Position numbers and translations under genes: made by a program. Positions 12,315 to 21,387 of a stretch of DNA of 64,000 bases are shown here, one piece after another (the stretch's first letter is position 1; each line of letters starts with the position of its first letter). Where the stretch lies: positions 1-64,000 of the forward strand of contig QHUS01000072.1 of NCBI GenBank assembly GCA_003222035.1. The letters are read 5' to 3'. Source of the stretch: Gemmatimonadota bacterium. Its GTDB lineage: Bacteria > Gemmatimonadota > Gemmatimonadetes > Gemmatimonadales > GWC2-71-9. A model generated the notes under the pieces. The model had not been told where the DNA came from and made no database searches. It saw nothing but the letters and a program-made list of their open reading frames with translations.

Positions 12315-13711
12315 CCGGGCACGTCTCCGCCGATCAGCGCCTCCTCGATGCGCACGTGGGGCGCGCCCTCGGTGACGGGAAGCGGGTACTGGCCGCCCTT
12401 ACCGCAGCCGCCGCCCATCTGGTTCCAACGGAAGTCGGCGGCGATGTGATCGATGCGGTCGAGCGTCTGAAACAGGTTGCCGGCGAGCACGACGTCCTTC
12501 ACGAGCTCGGCCACGTGCCCGTCGCGAATCATGCGACCGTAGGCCGCCGTGAACGAGAAGTTCTCGAGCATCGTCTGGCCGCCGAACGCGCCGCAGGCGT
12601 ACACGCCCAGCTTCACGTCCCGGATCAGGTCCTCGAACGTCTCGCCGCCGCGCCCGCCCGCGATGTAGGTGTTGGTCATCCGCACGATCGGGGCGTGCCG
12701 GAACGAGATCGCGCGCGCGTTGCCGGTGGGCCGCTCCCCCATCGCAGCGGCGGTCTCACGTGAGTGCAGCCGGCCGACCAGGATGCCGTCCTTGATGAGC
12801 GTCGTGTCTTGCGTGGGCGTGCCTTCGTCGTCGAACGGCAGCGTCCCGCGGAGCCCCGCAGCCGCGCCGTTGTCGCCCACGTTGAGCACCGGCTTGCCGA
12901 AGCGGCGGCCGACCGTCATCATCTCGCGCGCCTGGGGATTCTCGTAGACGAAGTCCGCCTCCGAGAGATGGCCGAACGCTTCGTGGATGAACACGCCGGC
13001 CAGCTCCGGGTCGAGAATCACCGGATACGTGCCGCCCGTGACCATGGGGGCGTCGAGCAGCTGCACCGCTCGCTCGGCGACCTCGCGGAATCCCGCTGCC
13101 TTGTCCTGAACCGATTTCCAGCCGCGGCGCAGACCGATCGATTCCAGCCCTTTCTCGATGGTCCCGTCACGGCGCGCCACCGCCGTCCCCGACAGGGTGA
13201 CCTCGGGCCGCAGCTCGTGCAGGACGGTCCCCTGCGAGTTCACGTACCAGTACTCGCTCACCTCGTCGCGGTATACTGCGAGGGTGTCCACGATCCGATC
13301 GCTCACGCCCAGCATGGCGCCGTTGTACGCCTGGAGCAGCCGTTTCTTCTCGGCGAGGGACACGCCGCGCACGTCGCCGTCGAGGTCGAGCTGGACATCG
13401 GCGTGATGCGGCGCGACGTCGGCGAGGCGAATGGGCGGGTCCACCCGTACCGCGCGGGACAGCTCGCCGGCGCGGTCCACCATCGCGTCGAGCCGGTCGA
13501 GCGACGTGAAGGAAGCCACGCCCCAGCCGCCACCCCCGCCCCCCCCGCCCGCGTGCAGCGCCCGCACGAAACCGCCCTGGTCCTCGCTCGCGGTGGCGGA
13601 CTCGAGGCGCCGGCCGCGGAAGGTCACGGCCGTGCTCCAGGTGCGTTCGACGCGGATTTCGACGTAGTCGGCGCGGGAACGGCGCAGCGCCGCGGCCAGC
13701 CGATCGATCAA
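12311..13711 (-). CDS. tldD: TldD metalloprotease
   Basis: 466 aa. Catalytic subunit of TldD/TldE. The zinc motif HEAFGH (HExxxH) lies in GVFIHEAFGHLSEADF in the middle of the protein, followed by GTLPFDDEGTPTQDTTLIKDG, GRLHSRETAAAMGERPTGNARA and the C-terminal GGGCGKGGQYPLPVTEG. N-terminal region has YVEIRVERT. A Gly-rich tract of eight residues near position 55, encoded by a G/C-tract, is unusual for the family and sits in a loop. Start is TTG at 13711, overlapping the upstream phosphoribosyltransferase stop (TTGA). Overlap of 4 bases with tldE downstream. Confidence 0.93.
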   Translation of the reverse strand: MIDRLAAALRRSRADYVEIRVERTWSTAVTFRGRRLESATASEDQGGFVRALHAGGGGGGGGWGVASFTSLDRLDAMVDRAGELSRAVRVDPPIRLADVAPHHADVQLDLDGDVRGVSLAEKKRLLQAYNGAMLGVSDRIVDTLAVYRDEVSEYWYVNSQGTVLHELRPEVTLSGTAVARRDGTIEKGLESIGLRRGWKSVQDKAAGFREVAERAVQLLDAPMVTGGTYPVILDPELAGVFIHEAFGHLSEADFVYENPQAREMMTVGRRFGKPVLNVGDNGAAAGLRGTLPFDDEGTPTQDTTLIKDGILVGRLHSRETAAAMGERPTGNARAISFRHAPIVRMTNTYIAGGRGGETFEDLIRDVKLGVYACGAFGGQTMLENFSFTAAYGRMIRDGHVAELVKDVVLAGNLFQTLDRIDHIAADFRWNQMGGGCGKGGQYPLPVTEGAPHVRIEEALIGGDVPG

Positions 13712-14295
13712 CCGCCCAGTTCCTTGAGCTTCGCGGCGTAGTCGGGCCGCATGACGATCTCCCCATCGATGATGACCTCGCGGTCCCAGGGGAGGATGAT
13801 GAAGTTGTCGGTCTCGAGCGCGTAGAAATCGGGCCGGAAGTCACCGGTGCGGAACGAGACCGCCGTCTTTACGGTCGCGGGCTGGAGCTCGCGCACGGCG
13901 TTGAGGGCCAGCTTCATCGTGGCGCCGGTGTCGCACGTCTCATCGACGATGAGCACGCGGCGACCGGTCACGATGCGCGGCGGGCCCGCAATCACCGCGG
14001 GGCGCCCGCCGGTCTCCGTGCGCGTAATGGCCATCGAGGCGAAGTCCCGCTGCAGAATGGTCGCGACGACCGCGCCCGGGATCACGCCGGCCCGCGCGAT
14101 ACCGATCACCACATCCGGGTCGTATTCCCGGAAGACCTTGAGCGCCAGGGCTCGGCACATCTCCCCGAAGAAGGGCCAGTCCACCTCGAGCACGCCGTGC
14201 GGGCTCTTGCGACCGGTCCGCGCGTTCCGCTGTGACGGATGCCGGGGGGGCGGAGGCGGCGGGGGGGACGCGGGCGGCGGGGCGGCTGCGGGCAT
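13708..14295 (-). CDS. Phosphoribosyltransferase (type I fold)
   Basis: 195 aa. The PRPP-binding loop RVLIVDETCDTGATMKLA is clear, preceded by PDVVIGIARAGVIPGAVVA and followed by ETDNFIILPWD. This matches the COG2236-type hypoxanthine/xanthine phosphoribosyltransferase-like group; the base that is used cannot be stated. The first 18 residues are almost only Pro and Ala (a C-tract encoded linker), which is not part of the fold. First gene of the operon with tldD and tldE; its stop overlaps the TTG start of tldD. Divergent from the TPR gene at 14348. Confidence 0.78.
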   Translation of the reverse strand: MPAAAPPPASPPPPPPPRHPSQRNARTGRKSPHGVLEVDWPFFGEMCRALALKVFREYDPDVVIGIARAGVIPGAVVATILQRDFASMAITRTETGGRPAVIAGPPRIVTGRRVLIVDETCDTGATMKLALNAVRELQPATVKTAVSFRTGDFRPDFYALETDNFIILPWDREVIIDGEIVMRPDYAAKLKELGG

Positions 14296-14311
14296 GGCGT
14301 GAGAAGCTACA

Positions 14312-14341
14312 TTGCACAGTCGCGAGACCGCAAGCTATTTT
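14312..14341 (+). promoter_or_regulatory. Promoter for TPR-lipoprotein-acyl-CoA synthetase genes
   Basis: TTGCAC at 14312-14317 and TATTTT at 14336-14341 with an 18-bp spacer (CTATTT one base earlier gives 17). The predicted transcript start falls at or within a few bases of the ATG at 14348, so the message may be leaderless. There is no Shine-Dalgarno before this ATG. Confidence 0.5.
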
Positions 14342-14347
14342 CGGCCC

Positions 14348-14806
14348 ATGGGTTTCTGGCGTCGCCTGTTCGGCGGCTCGGGCACGGACGAGCTCAATCC
14401 GCAGCGCCTCGACTATCTGAACGAGGCACTCGCCCTCGAACGTCAGGGTGATTACGACGCGGCCCTCACGTCGTACCGCCTGGCGCTGCGCGACCATCCG
14501 AACGACGCGCGCATTCTCCAGAACATGGCGATCGCGCTCACCAAGACCCGACGTATCGACGAAGCGATCCGGCACTACCGCCGGGCGCTGGAGCTCGACC
14601 GCGAGCTGGCGGGCGCCCACTACGGGCTGGCGTTCCTGCTCCTCAAGCGGGGCGATCCCGACGGCGCGGCGCAGCATCTGCGAACCTTCCTGGCTCACCC
14701 GCCCAAAGGCCCCGACGCCCAGAAATGGATCGAGCACGCCACCCAGGCGTTGCGCGACCTCGGCGCCTCCGGACCCACCCAGGCGGCCGCGGCGGAGGCG
14801 CCCTGA
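14348..14806 (+). CDS. TPR repeat protein
   Basis: 152 aa. After a short N-terminal MGFWRRLFGGSG, two to three tetratricopeptide repeats are visible: YLNEALALERQGDYDAALTS, YRLALRDHPNDARILQNMAI and AIRHYRRALELDRELAGAHY, followed by GLAFLLLKRGDPDGAAQHL. The amphipathic N-terminus could associate with the membrane, but it lacks a full membrane segment. Role: protein-protein interaction, partner unknown. The ATG at 14348 was chosen over an upstream in-frame ATG at 14312 that lies inside the promoter. The next reading frame overlaps its stop. Confidence 0.78.
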   Translation: MGFWRRLFGGSGTDELNPQRLDYLNEALALERQGDYDAALTSYRLALRDHPNDARILQNMAIALTKTRRIDEAIRHYRRALELDRELAGAHYGLAFLLLKRGDPDGAAQHLRTFLAHPPKGPDAQKWIEHATQALRDLGASGPTQAAAAEAP

Positions 14807-15546
14807 CGGACGGTCGGAGCCGCGGCGTCGTCCTGATGCTCGTGGCGGGTGTGGTCGCGTGCGGCACCTTCGGCCCGGGAGACTTGAACCGCGTGATCGC
14901 TATTGAGGTGTCCGCCCCCGACTCGCTCGAGGAGCTCGACACCCTGACCCCGCAGGCCCGCGTCCTCGACGGTCACGGCGACTTGGTGGCGGCGACGATC
15001 AGCTGGTCCCTCCCGGACAGCGCCGACAGTGTCGCGCTCACGCTGCTCGACCCCGGCACCGGGCGCCTCGTGGTGCATGAGGCGGGAGCCACCGGACGCC
15101 TGCTCGCCGAGGGCGCCGGACTCGTCAGCAACCCGGTGTCGATCCGCACGCTCGCGGCCGCCGATACGCTGGTCGCGGCCGGAACAGTTGTCGACATCGT
15201 GACCCTCGCGGTCGATTCCGTCTCCGACTCTCTCAAGGTGGAACTGGCGGACACGATCGAATCGGCGAGTGGCGGTGACTCACTGACGGTCCCGCTGCCC
15301 GGGCGCCCCGTCATCTACGCGATCACGGAACCGACTACGCCCGGGTCGGTCACGCTCGACTCGCTGCACACCGTGATCATGACGGACACGGTGACGACGG
15401 CGGCCTCGGGAATCGCGTTCGTCAAGGTGCGGCTCCTGAGCCCGCCGATTCCCGACAGCGTCGTGGTCCAGGCCGTCGCGCGGCGCGCCGTGGGAGACAC
15501 CGTGCCCGGCTCACCGGTCACCTTCGTCGTGAGGTTCGAGCCATGA
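14803..15546 (+). CDS. Putative lipoprotein with Ig-like/big-domain character
   Basis: About 247 aa. The N-terminus LTDGRSRGVVLMLVAGVVACG has a basic n-region, hydrophobic stretch and lipobox VVAC, so the mature protein would be a lipid-anchored periplasmic or outer-membrane protein. The rest is Asp/Ser/Thr/Val-rich beta sequence (VIAIEVSAPDSLEELDTLTP, ATISWSLPDSADSVALTLLD), like bacterial Ig-like (Big2-type) domains in Gemmatimonadota lipoproteins. Start: an ATG at 14836 would remove the basic n-region, so I favour the CTG at 14803, which overlaps the previous TGA (CTGA). The start is therefore uncertain. The stop overlaps the next gene start (ATGA). Function unknown. Confidence 0.6.
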   Translation: MTDGRSRGVVLMLVAGVVACGTFGPGDLNRVIAIEVSAPDSLEELDTLTPQARVLDGHGDLVAATISWSLPDSADSVALTLLDPGTGRLVVHEAGATGRLLAEGAGLVSNPVSIRTLAAADTLVAAGTVVDIVTLAVDSVSDSLKVELADTIESASGGDSLTVPLPGRPVIYAITEPTTPGSVTLDSLHTVIMTDTVTTAASGIAFVKVRLLSPPIPDSVVVQAVARRAVGDTVPGSPVTFVVRFEP

Positions 15547-17414
15547 GCGCCTCCGCGTCGCCCCCCCCCTCCCCCTCCCCCTCCCCCCGGACCCTAAACG
15601 AGCTGTTCTTCGACGCGGTCGAGCGCTACGGGACTCACGACGCCGCGTTCCGCTACAAGGCCGACGGCGCGTGGCGGGCCGTCCCCCACCGCGAAGCGGC
15701 GGCGCGGGTGCAGGCCCTCTCGCTCGGCCTGCGCGATCTGGGGCTGCAACCGGGCGACAGAGTCGCCATCCTCGCGGAAACGCGGCTCGAATGGGCGCTC
15801 ACCGATTACGCCTGCCTGTGCGCCCGCGCCACCGACGTCCCCATCTACCCGACCCTCCCGGCCAACCAGGTGGAGTACATCCTGCGCGACGCGGGGGCGG
15901 TGGCCGTCGTGTGCTCGACGGCCGCCCAGGTGGACAAGATCCGCGCGGTGCGCGGCGGGCTGCCCGCGCTGCGGCATGTGATCGTGTTCGAGCCGGGAGG
16001 GGGGGGCGGGGGCGGGGGCGGGGGCGAGGGTGTCGTCACGCTGGCGGCGTTGGAGGCGCGCGGCCGGGCGGCGGCCGCGAAGTACCCCCGCTTCAAGGAG
16101 GAAGCGCTCGCGGTCCGACCCGACGACCTTGCCACTCTCCTATACACGTCGGGCACGACGGGCCAACCCAAGGGCGTCATGCTGACGCACGACAACATCA
16201 GCTCGAACGTGCGCGCGTGCGTGGAGACGCTGCGCCTGAGCGAGGACGACAGCTGCCTCGCGTTGCTCCCCCTCTCGCATATCCTGGAGCGGATGGTGGA
16301 GTACTACTTCCTGCACGTCGGCGTGACCATCAACTACGCCGAATCGATCGACGCGTTCGCGCAGAATCTTCAGGAAGTCCGACCGACCGTGGTCGCGGCC
16401 GTGCCGCGGGTGTACGAGAAGGTGTACGCGCGAGTGCTCGAGAACGCCCTCACGGGCGGCGCGGCGAAGCGCCGGATTTTCCAGTGGGCCAAGCGGGTGG
16501 GCGAGCGCTGGGCGGCGTACCGCCTCGCGGGGCTCCCCGTGCCGCTGGGGCTGCGCCTCACGCACGCGATCGCGGACCGCCTGGTGTTCGCGAAGCTGCG
16601 CGCGCGCACGGGCGGCCGGATCAAGGTGTTCGTGTCGGGCTCCGCCCCGCTGTCGGCCGAGATCGGACGGTTCTTCTACAGCGCCCGGTTGCCGGTCATC
16701 GAGGGCTACGGGCTGACGGAAACGTCGCCCGTCCTCACGCTCAATCCGCTGCTGCGGCCCAAGTTCGGCACTGTGGGCAAGGCGATCCCCGGGGTGCAGA
16801 TCAAGATCGCGGCCGACGGTGAGATCCTCGCGAAGGGCGCCAACGTCATGCAGGGCTACTACAACAAGCCCGCGGAGACCCGCGAGGCGATCGACACGGA
16901 GGGTTGGTTCCACACCGGCGACATCGGCGAGGTGGACGCCGACGGCTACCTGAAGATCACCGACCGCAAGAAGGATCTGTTGAAGACGGCGGGCGGCAAG
17001 TACATCGCGCCGCAGCCGATCGAGAACACGGTACGGCTGAACAAGTTCGTCGCGAGCGCCGTGGTGCTCGGCGACCAGCGCAAGTTCCCCATCATCCTGA
17101 TCGTGCCCAACTTCGAGCAACTCGAGCGGTGGGCGAAGGAGCGCAACCTCGCGTACGCCTCACCGGGGGAGCTGATCCGGCTGGCGGACGTGCAGGCCAA
17201 GATGGAGCGTGAAGTGATGGGTGGCCTGCGCGACCTCGCGAAGTTCGAAATGCCGAAGAAGATCGTCCTGCTGGAGCGGGACTTCACAATCGAGTCCGGC
17301 GAGCTGACGCCGTCGCTCAAGGTGAAGCGGCGCCAGGTCGAGAAGAACTATCGGGCGCTGATCGATCGCGTGTACGCGGAAGTCGATCCCACCACTGCAA
17401 CCATTGAAGGTTGA
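15543..17414 (+). CDS. Long-chain acyl-CoA synthetase (AMP-forming)
   Basis: 623 aa. Activates fatty acids to acyl-CoA through an acyl-AMP intermediate. ANL-superfamily motifs: the P-loop [20 protein letters not shown] (about 199-218), [33 protein letters not shown] (A5), [37 protein letters not shown] (A7-A10 region with the Asp and the hinge). It groups with FadD15/bubblegum-like FACLs. Two low-complexity insertions are odd: a C-tract at the N-terminus (PPPSPSPSP) and a run of ten glycines near residue 152-161 from a G-tract. ATG overlaps the preceding stop by four bases. Converges tail-to-tail with the Trm112-like gene with no gap (TGATCA). Confidence 0.92.
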   Translation: MSASASPPPSPSPSPRTLNELFFDAVERYGTHDAAFRYKADGAWRAVPHREAAARVQALSLGLRDLGLQPGDRVAILAETRLEWALTDYACLCARATDVPIYPTLPANQVEYILRDAGAVAVVCSTAAQVDKIRAVRGGLPALRHVIVFEPGGGGGGGGGGEGVVTLAALEARGRAAAAKYPRFKEEALAVRPDDLATLLYTSGTTGQPKGVMLTHDNISSNVRACVETLRLSEDDSCLALLPLSHILERMVEYYFLHVGVTINYAESIDAFAQNLQEVRPTVVAAVPRVYEKVYARVLENALTGGAAKRRIFQWAKRVGERWAAYRLAGLPVPLGLRLTHAIADRLVFAKLRARTGGRIKVFVSGSAPLSAEIGRFFYSARLPVIEGYGLTETSPVLTLNPLLRPKFGTVGKAIPGVQIKIAADGEILAKGANVMQGYYNKPAETREAIDTEGWFHTGDIGEVDADGYLKITDRKKDLLKTAGGKYIAPQPIENTVRLNKFVASAVVLGDQRKFPIILIVPNFEQLERWAKERNLAYASPGELIRLADVQAKMEREVMGGLRDLAKFEMPKKIVLLERDFTIESGELTPSLKVKRRQVEKNYRALIDRVYAEVDPTTATIEG

Positions 17415-18023
17415 TCAGCGTCGCTCGCCGACGAACAGCCCCTTCTCCCGGGCCAGGCTGGTCAGGCCGGCCGGCGCAGGGATCTGGTCGCTCTCGATCA
17501 CCACGCGCCTCCCGGGCAGCACCACGCGCCGCGCATCGGCGAGCCATTCGACGCCCAGGGAATCCGCCCCTACCACCACCGCCCGCGCCACCGTCTGCCG
17601 CAACGGAATCATCGTCTGGCAGTCCAGGAGGCTCAGCGCCGGAAGCTCCTCGAGGTCGCTGGGCGCGTTCACCCCCACGAAGTGGATGCCGCCCATGAGG
17701 CCAGCGAGGCCGACCGCGTGGCGCGTCGCCGCGCCGAGTAACACGACGTAGCCGCCGGGCCCGCCCAAATCCAGCAGCGCTTGGAGCGACTCGGGTTCAA
17801 CGGGATGCGTTCGCGCATCGGGAGTCACGCCTCCCGCATCTCGCATCCCGCCTCCCGAGAATTTCACGATTCCCCGCACGACGGGATACTCCCGCCCGCA
17901 GGCGGGACATGCGAGCAGGCCGGAGCGGACCATCCGTCCCCGCATCTCGCCCGTGGACAACACCAGGTGCCCCTCCGCGTGCCGCTCCGGGCACCGCATC
18001 ATCTCCGTCAGCTCAATGTGCAC
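17415..18023 (-). CDS. Trm112-like zinc-ribbon N-terminus with unknown C-terminal domain
   Basis: 202 aa from a GTG start. The first 55 residues resemble the Trm112/YcaR-type zinc ribbon: ELTEMMRCPERHAEGHLVL, then LLACPACGREYPVVRGIVKF, giving C-P, C-x-x-C. The last 140 residues form an alpha/beta domain (GYVVLLGAATRHAVGLAGLM, VLPGRRVVIESDQ) that I do not recognise; a methyltransferase-like Rossmann core is possible, since Trm112 ribbons often accompany methyltransferases. Between the two parts, about residues 56-75 are encoded by heptad element 5 (GGGMRDAGGVTPDARTHP). It overlaps the M23/BNR gene by 11 bases and is the last gene of the folE-SDR-M23 operon. Confidence 0.65.
   Translation of the reverse strand: MHIELTEMMRCPERHAEGHLVLSTGEMRGRMVRSGLLACPACGREYPVVRGIVKFSGGGMRDAGGVTPDARTHPVEPESLQALLDLGGPGGYVVLLGAATRHAVGLAGLMGGIHFVGVNAPSDLEELPALSLLDCQTMIPLRQTVARAVVVGADSLGVEWLADARRVVLPGRRVVIESDQIPAPAGLTSLAREKGLFVGERR
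17801..17857. repeat. Heptad array inside a gene, element 5 (unit CATCCCG/CCTCCCG)
   Basis: Right arm of four units at 17830-17857: CCTCCCG, CATCTCG, CATCCCG, CCTCCCG. Left arm is degenerate: CGGGATG at 17801-17807, then CGTTCG and CGCATCG followed by GGGAG. The whole element is inside the reading frame of the Trm112-like gene, between its zinc ribbon and its C-terminal domain, and stays in frame. Confidence 0.7.
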
Positions 18024-19863
18024 GAGACCCGAACTCCACCCAGGTCAGGCGGTTCGCCTCGACGCGGACGCGGCGCGTCATGCGGTGACCGCCCACCGCC
18101 AGCGCGATCGTGTACTCGCCCGGGTCGACGTCCGACACCGCGAAGTGCTCGCCATACTCGGGGTCGGGATGATTGCGCTCGCCATACGTTTCGGCATACG
18201 AATACGGCGTTTCCTGCGGCTCCGCTTTGATCAGCCCGTACACGCGAACCTGCTGCGCCGGTCGCCCCGCCGCATCCCAGACGCGGCCCGCCACGATCCC
18301 CGTCCCGGCGAGCGGACGGATCCAGAGCTCCGGGTTCACCGTGTACTTCGGGTAGCGCTCGTTGGGATCCACGATGAGCGCCACCGAGTCGACGGGGGCC
18401 GCATGGATCTCGAGGTGCAGGTTGTCGTTCGTGGCGCGGCCGGTGTTGCCCACGATCGCGATCACGTCACCCGCTTTGACCCGCTGGCCCACGGAGACGA
18501 GCAGCCGGGCATTGTGGTAGTACGTCGAGAAGATGAACAACCCCTTGAGCTTGCGGTCGTGGCGTATGGCGATCGTATTCGACCCCTGCTCCGCCAGTCC
18601 CGCGAACACGACCACGCCGTCGCCGATCGCGTGCACCGGCGTGCCCTCGGGATTGTTGAATTCGACCCCCTGATGCGGCTGAAAACTGCCTCCCATGGTC
18701 GATCCGTAACGGTAGGTCTGGTCGATGTACGGCTGGTCGGTGACCGCGATCGGCCGCTCGAACCAGGTATGGCGGGGGCCCTGCGCCTCGGTGTCCGGGT
18801 ATTCGCGGTACGTCACGCCGACGAGCGTGAGACGCTGGTCGATACGGCATGTCCCGAGCCCGTCCGGGCGCCCGGCGGCGTACACGCCGGGAGCGAGGAG
18901 CACGAGCGCGGAGACGCTGCGCGTCAAGTCGCAGACGTTGAGTGCATCGCCGTCCTCCGCGAACACGCCGTCGCGGGTCGCGACGTACGCGTGCCCCGGC
19001 TCCGTACGGACCACGGCCTGCACCGGCGGCAGATCCACGCGACACCCCTTTACGACGGGTCCGACCGGGCACGCCGCTTTGCCCTTCTTGTCGACCCACG
19101 CACTCCGACCCGCGTCGAGCCGGTAGAGCCCACGCTCGGTGCCGACCCAGACCAGGTTCCCCGTGTCGGGGGCGAGCGTGCGCACGCGATTCACACACTG
19201 CGGCTCGGCGCACGTGGCCGGCGTGGGATACTCGGTCCACGTCCGGCCGCCGTCGGTCGAGCGGGCGAGGCCTTTGAGGTGACCCACCCAAAGGCTGCCA
19301 TCGGCGCCCCGCGTGATCGCCAATACGTACTGGCTGCGGATCCGACCCCAGAGGTGGGGAGCCGTGGCGGCGCCGCTCGAGTCGGTGATCTCGGCCCACG
19401 TCGCCCCGCGATCGCTCGACAGCTTGATCCCGTCGGCGGTGGCCACGTAGACCGTGTCGCCTCGGATCACGATGCCGTTGGGCGTGACGTATTGCCACTC
19501 GGGGCCGAGCTGCTTGAGCTCCCAGTTCGTCCAGGTCTTGCCGCTGTCGGTCGACAGGCCCCAGCCGTTCCCCACCGTGCCGTACCAGATCTCGCCGTTG
19601 GGTCCGAAACCGAACGCCTGCACGTAGTCGAAGGAGATCGACCGCGACGCCGTGTCGGCCGTGTGCCTCAACTGCTCCCAGCTGCCGGCTCCCCGCCGGA
19701 GCACGAACATCCCCTGCCCATACGTGCCCACCCAGACCGCGTTGTCGGGCGCGCGGGCGACGGCGAGCACGTGGACACCGGCGCCGGTCGTGTCGGGGAG
19801 CGGGGGGAGGGTTTGCGCGCCAACGAGACTCGGCGCCCCGAACAGAATGAGAGCCGCGAACAT
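18013..19863 (-). CDS. Secreted BNR-repeat protein with degenerate M23 peptidase domain
   Basis: 616 aa. Signal peptide MFAALILFGAPSLVGAQ. Residues 20-330 form a beta-propeller of sortilin/BNR-type blades with repeated Asp-box motifs (STDSGKTWTN, SSDRGATWAE, STDGGRTWTE). An M23/LytM-like domain follows: HQGVEFNNPEGTPVHAIGDGVVVFAG and GDVIAIVGNTGRATNDNLHLEIH. A C-terminal beta domain (VAGRVWDAAGRPAQQVRVYG, YTIALAVGGHRMTRRVRVEA) is carboxypeptidase-regulatory-like. The M23 site looks altered: the usual HxGxD is HQGVE and the first His of HxH is Asn (NLH). ATG at 19863 is the start of the signal peptide; the longer frame runs through heptad element 6. Probably lies behind the SDR gene in one transcript. 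Confidence 0.82.
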   Translation of the reverse strand: MFAALILFGAPSLVGAQTLPPLPDTTGAGVHVLAVARAPDNAVWVGTYGQGMFVLRRGAGSWEQLRHTADTASRSISFDYVQAFGFGPNGEIWYGTVGNGWGLSTDSGKTWTNWELKQLGPEWQYVTPNGIVIRGDTVYVATADGIKLSSDRGATWAEITDSSGAATAPHLWGRIRSQYVLAITRGADGSLWVGHLKGLARSTDGGRTWTEYPTPATCAEPQCVNRVRTLAPDTGNLVWVGTERGLYRLDAGRSAWVDKKGKAACPVGPVVKGCRVDLPPVQAVVRTEPGHAYVATRDGVFAEDGDALNVCDLTRSVSALVLLAPGVYAAGRPDGLGTCRIDQRLTLVGVTYREYPDTEAQGPRHTWFERPIAVTDQPYIDQTYRYGSTMGGSFQPHQGVEFNNPEGTPVHAIGDGVVVFAGLAEQGSNTIAIRHDRKLKGLFIFSTYYHNARLLVSVGQRVKAGDVIAIVGNTGRATNDNLHLEIHAAPVDSVALIVDPNERYPKYTVNPELWIRPLAGTGIVAGRVWDAAGRPAQQVRVYGLIKAEPQETPYSYAETYGERNHPDPEYGEHFAVSDVDPGEYTIALAVGGHRMTRRVRVEANRLTWVEFGSRAH

Positions 19864-19975
19864 TGCGGATTGCGGATTTGCGATTGCGGATTCGCGCGTG
19901 TTGGTCCAGGGTGCGCTGCGAGCCCGGAACTCCCGCTTGCCGATCCGCATTCCGCAATCCGCAATCCGCAATTGC
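19862..19975. repeat. Heptad inverted array, element 6 (unit ATTGCGG)
   Basis: Left arm at 19862-19896: ATTGCGG, ATTGCGG, ATTTGCG, ATTGCGG, ATTCGCG. Right arm at 19943-19970: ATCCGCA, TTCCGCA, ATCCGCA, ATCCGCA, then ATTGC. Loop of 46 nt. It fills the entire gap between the SDR stop (19976) and the M23/BNR ATG, and its first base pairs overlap that ATG. Same unit family as elements 1 and 8, but the loops share no obvious similarity. Confidence 0.9.
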
Positions 19976-20695
19976 TTACCCTCTCGGCGAATACACCGTC
20001 GGCAACAACCGAATTTCCGTCACGTCGACGCGCGACGCCCGCGTGACGGCGAAGAGCACTGCTTCGGCGACGTCCTCGGGTCGCAGCATCGCGCTGCGTT
20101 TCGTGAACCCCGGGCGCGCGTCGGGATCGACGGGGTCCCAGATCGGCGTATCGACGGGGCCTGGCGAGACGAGCGTGGTGCGGACGCCCGTCCGGGCGAG
20201 CTCCGCCCGGAGCACCTCGTGCATGCCGCGGAGGCCGAACTTGCTCGCGGCGTAGGCGGTCGATCCCGTGAACGCGACGTGATCCGAGATCGAGCCGATC
20301 GTGATGAAGTGACCGGCGCCACGCCGGACAAGGTGCGGGACGAGGGCGCGGGTGACGAGGAATGACGCGGTCAGGTTGACGGCGATGGTCCGGGAGAAGT
20401 CCGCGGGTGTGGTCTCTTCGACGGGCTTGATGAAGAAGATGCCGGCGTTGTTCACGACGATATCGGGGAGCCCCGGCTCGGCGAGCACGCGACCCACAGC
20501 GCGCTCCACGGCGGCGGGATCGGTCACGTCGCAGCGCAGGTCCGTCCAACCGTCGGTGGTGCGGTCCACGAGGCTGCGGGCGAGACGGACGACGTGTGCG
20601 CCCGCGGCGTGCAGCTGCTCCGCCACCGCGTGCCCGATCCCGCGCGAGGCTCCGGTGACGAGGCCGAGCTTCCCGGCGAGCGGTAGGTCGCTCAA
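19976..20695 (-). CDS. Short-chain dehydrogenase/reductase
   Basis: 239 aa. Classical SDR: cofactor motif [19 protein letters not shown] (TGxxxGIG), [19 protein letters not shown] (NNAG), catalytic Ser in [31 protein letters not shown] with YxxxK as YAASK, and [10 protein letters not shown] after it. NAD(P)-dependent oxidoreductase; an Arg near the end of beta-2 ([11 protein letters not shown]) suggests NADP. Substrate unknown. Its start is a TTG at 20695 that overlaps the folE TGA (TTGA). In this position behind folE a pteridine or sepiapterin-reductase-like role is thinkable but not shown. Confidence 0.88.
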   Translation of the reverse strand: MSDLPLAGKLGLVTGASRGIGHAVAEQLHAAGAHVVRLARSLVDRTTDGWTDLRCDVTDPAAVERAVGRVLAEPGLPDIVVNNAGIFFIKPVEETTPADFSRTIAVNLTASFLVTRALVPHLVRRGAGHFITIGSISDHVAFTGSTAYAASKFGLRGMHEVLRAELARTGVRTTLVSPGPVDTPIWDPVDPDARPGFTKRSAMLRPEDVAEAVLFAVTRASRVDVTEIRLLPTVYSPRG

Positions 20696-21348
20696 TCCGG
20701 GCCCCGGCCGCCGTGCACCAGGCGCAGGAATTCGTCCCGCGTCTTCGCGTCCTGGAGCAGCGCGCCGCGCAAGGCGCTCGTGACCGTCTTGGAGTTCTGC
20801 TTCTCGACGCCCCGCATCATCATGCACAGGTGGTACGCTTCGATCACCACGCCCACGCCGCGCGGGTCGAGCACCTCCATGAGCGCATCGGCGACCTGGT
20901 CGGTCAGGCGTTCCTGCACCTGCAGCCGGCGGGCGAACACCTCGATCACGCGCGGGATCTTCGAGAGGCCTACGAGGCGGCCGTTCGGCAAGTAGGCGAC
21001 GTGCGCCCGGCCGAAGAACGGCAGCAGGTGGTGCTCGCACAAGGAGTAGATCTCGATGTCGCGCACGCACACGAGGTTCTCGTGCCGCTCGCTGTAGAGC
21101 GCGTCGCCGATGACGTCGGCCACCGCCATGTGATATCCGCGGGTGAGCCACTTGAGAGACATCTCGACCCGGGCCGGCGTCTGGCGGAGGCCTTCGCGCC
21201 GCGGGTCCTCGCCGAGCTGCTCGAGCATTTCGCGCACCAACGACTCGAACGGCGTGCGCGCGCCTGCGGCGGGCACGGGCGGAAGCGGCTCGGTGTGCTC
21301 GTCGTGGAAGCTGTGCAGGCTGGTTGATTTGAGCTTGTCGCGTCCCAT
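20692..21348 (-). CDS. folE: GTP cyclohydrolase I
   Basis: 218 aa. Converts GTP to 7,8-dihydroneopterin triphosphate, first step of folate (and tetrahydropterin) synthesis. Motifs: [44 protein letters not shown] with the zinc Cys and His, [25 protein letters not shown], and [20 protein letters not shown] with the second zinc Cys. Length equals the family norm (about 190-220). ATG at 21348; divergent from the exchanger with a 39-bp gap. It is the first gene of the folE-SDR-M23/BNR-Trm112 run. Confidence 0.96.
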   Translation of the reverse strand: MGRDKLKSTSLHSFHDEHTEPLPPVPAAGARTPFESLVREMLEQLGEDPRREGLRQTPARVEMSLKWLTRGYHMAVADVIGDALYSERHENLVCVRDIEIYSLCEHHLLPFFGRAHVAYLPNGRLVGLSKIPRVIEVFARRLQVQERLTDQVADALMEVLDPRGVGVVIEAYHLCMMMRGVEKQNSKTVTSALRGALLQDAKTRDEFLRLVHGGRGPD

Positions 21349-21350
21349 GC

Positions 21351-21379
21351 TTGTTGAGCCTCCGGGCCCGGACTATCTT
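21351..21379 (+). promoter_or_regulatory. Promoter for the cation exchanger gene
   Basis: TTGTTG at 21351-21356, 17-bp spacer, TATCTT at 21374-21379. The predicted transcript start coincides with the GTG at 21388, so translation is probably leaderless. No Shine-Dalgarno is present. Confidence 0.5.
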
Positions 21380-21387
21380 CGGCGCAC

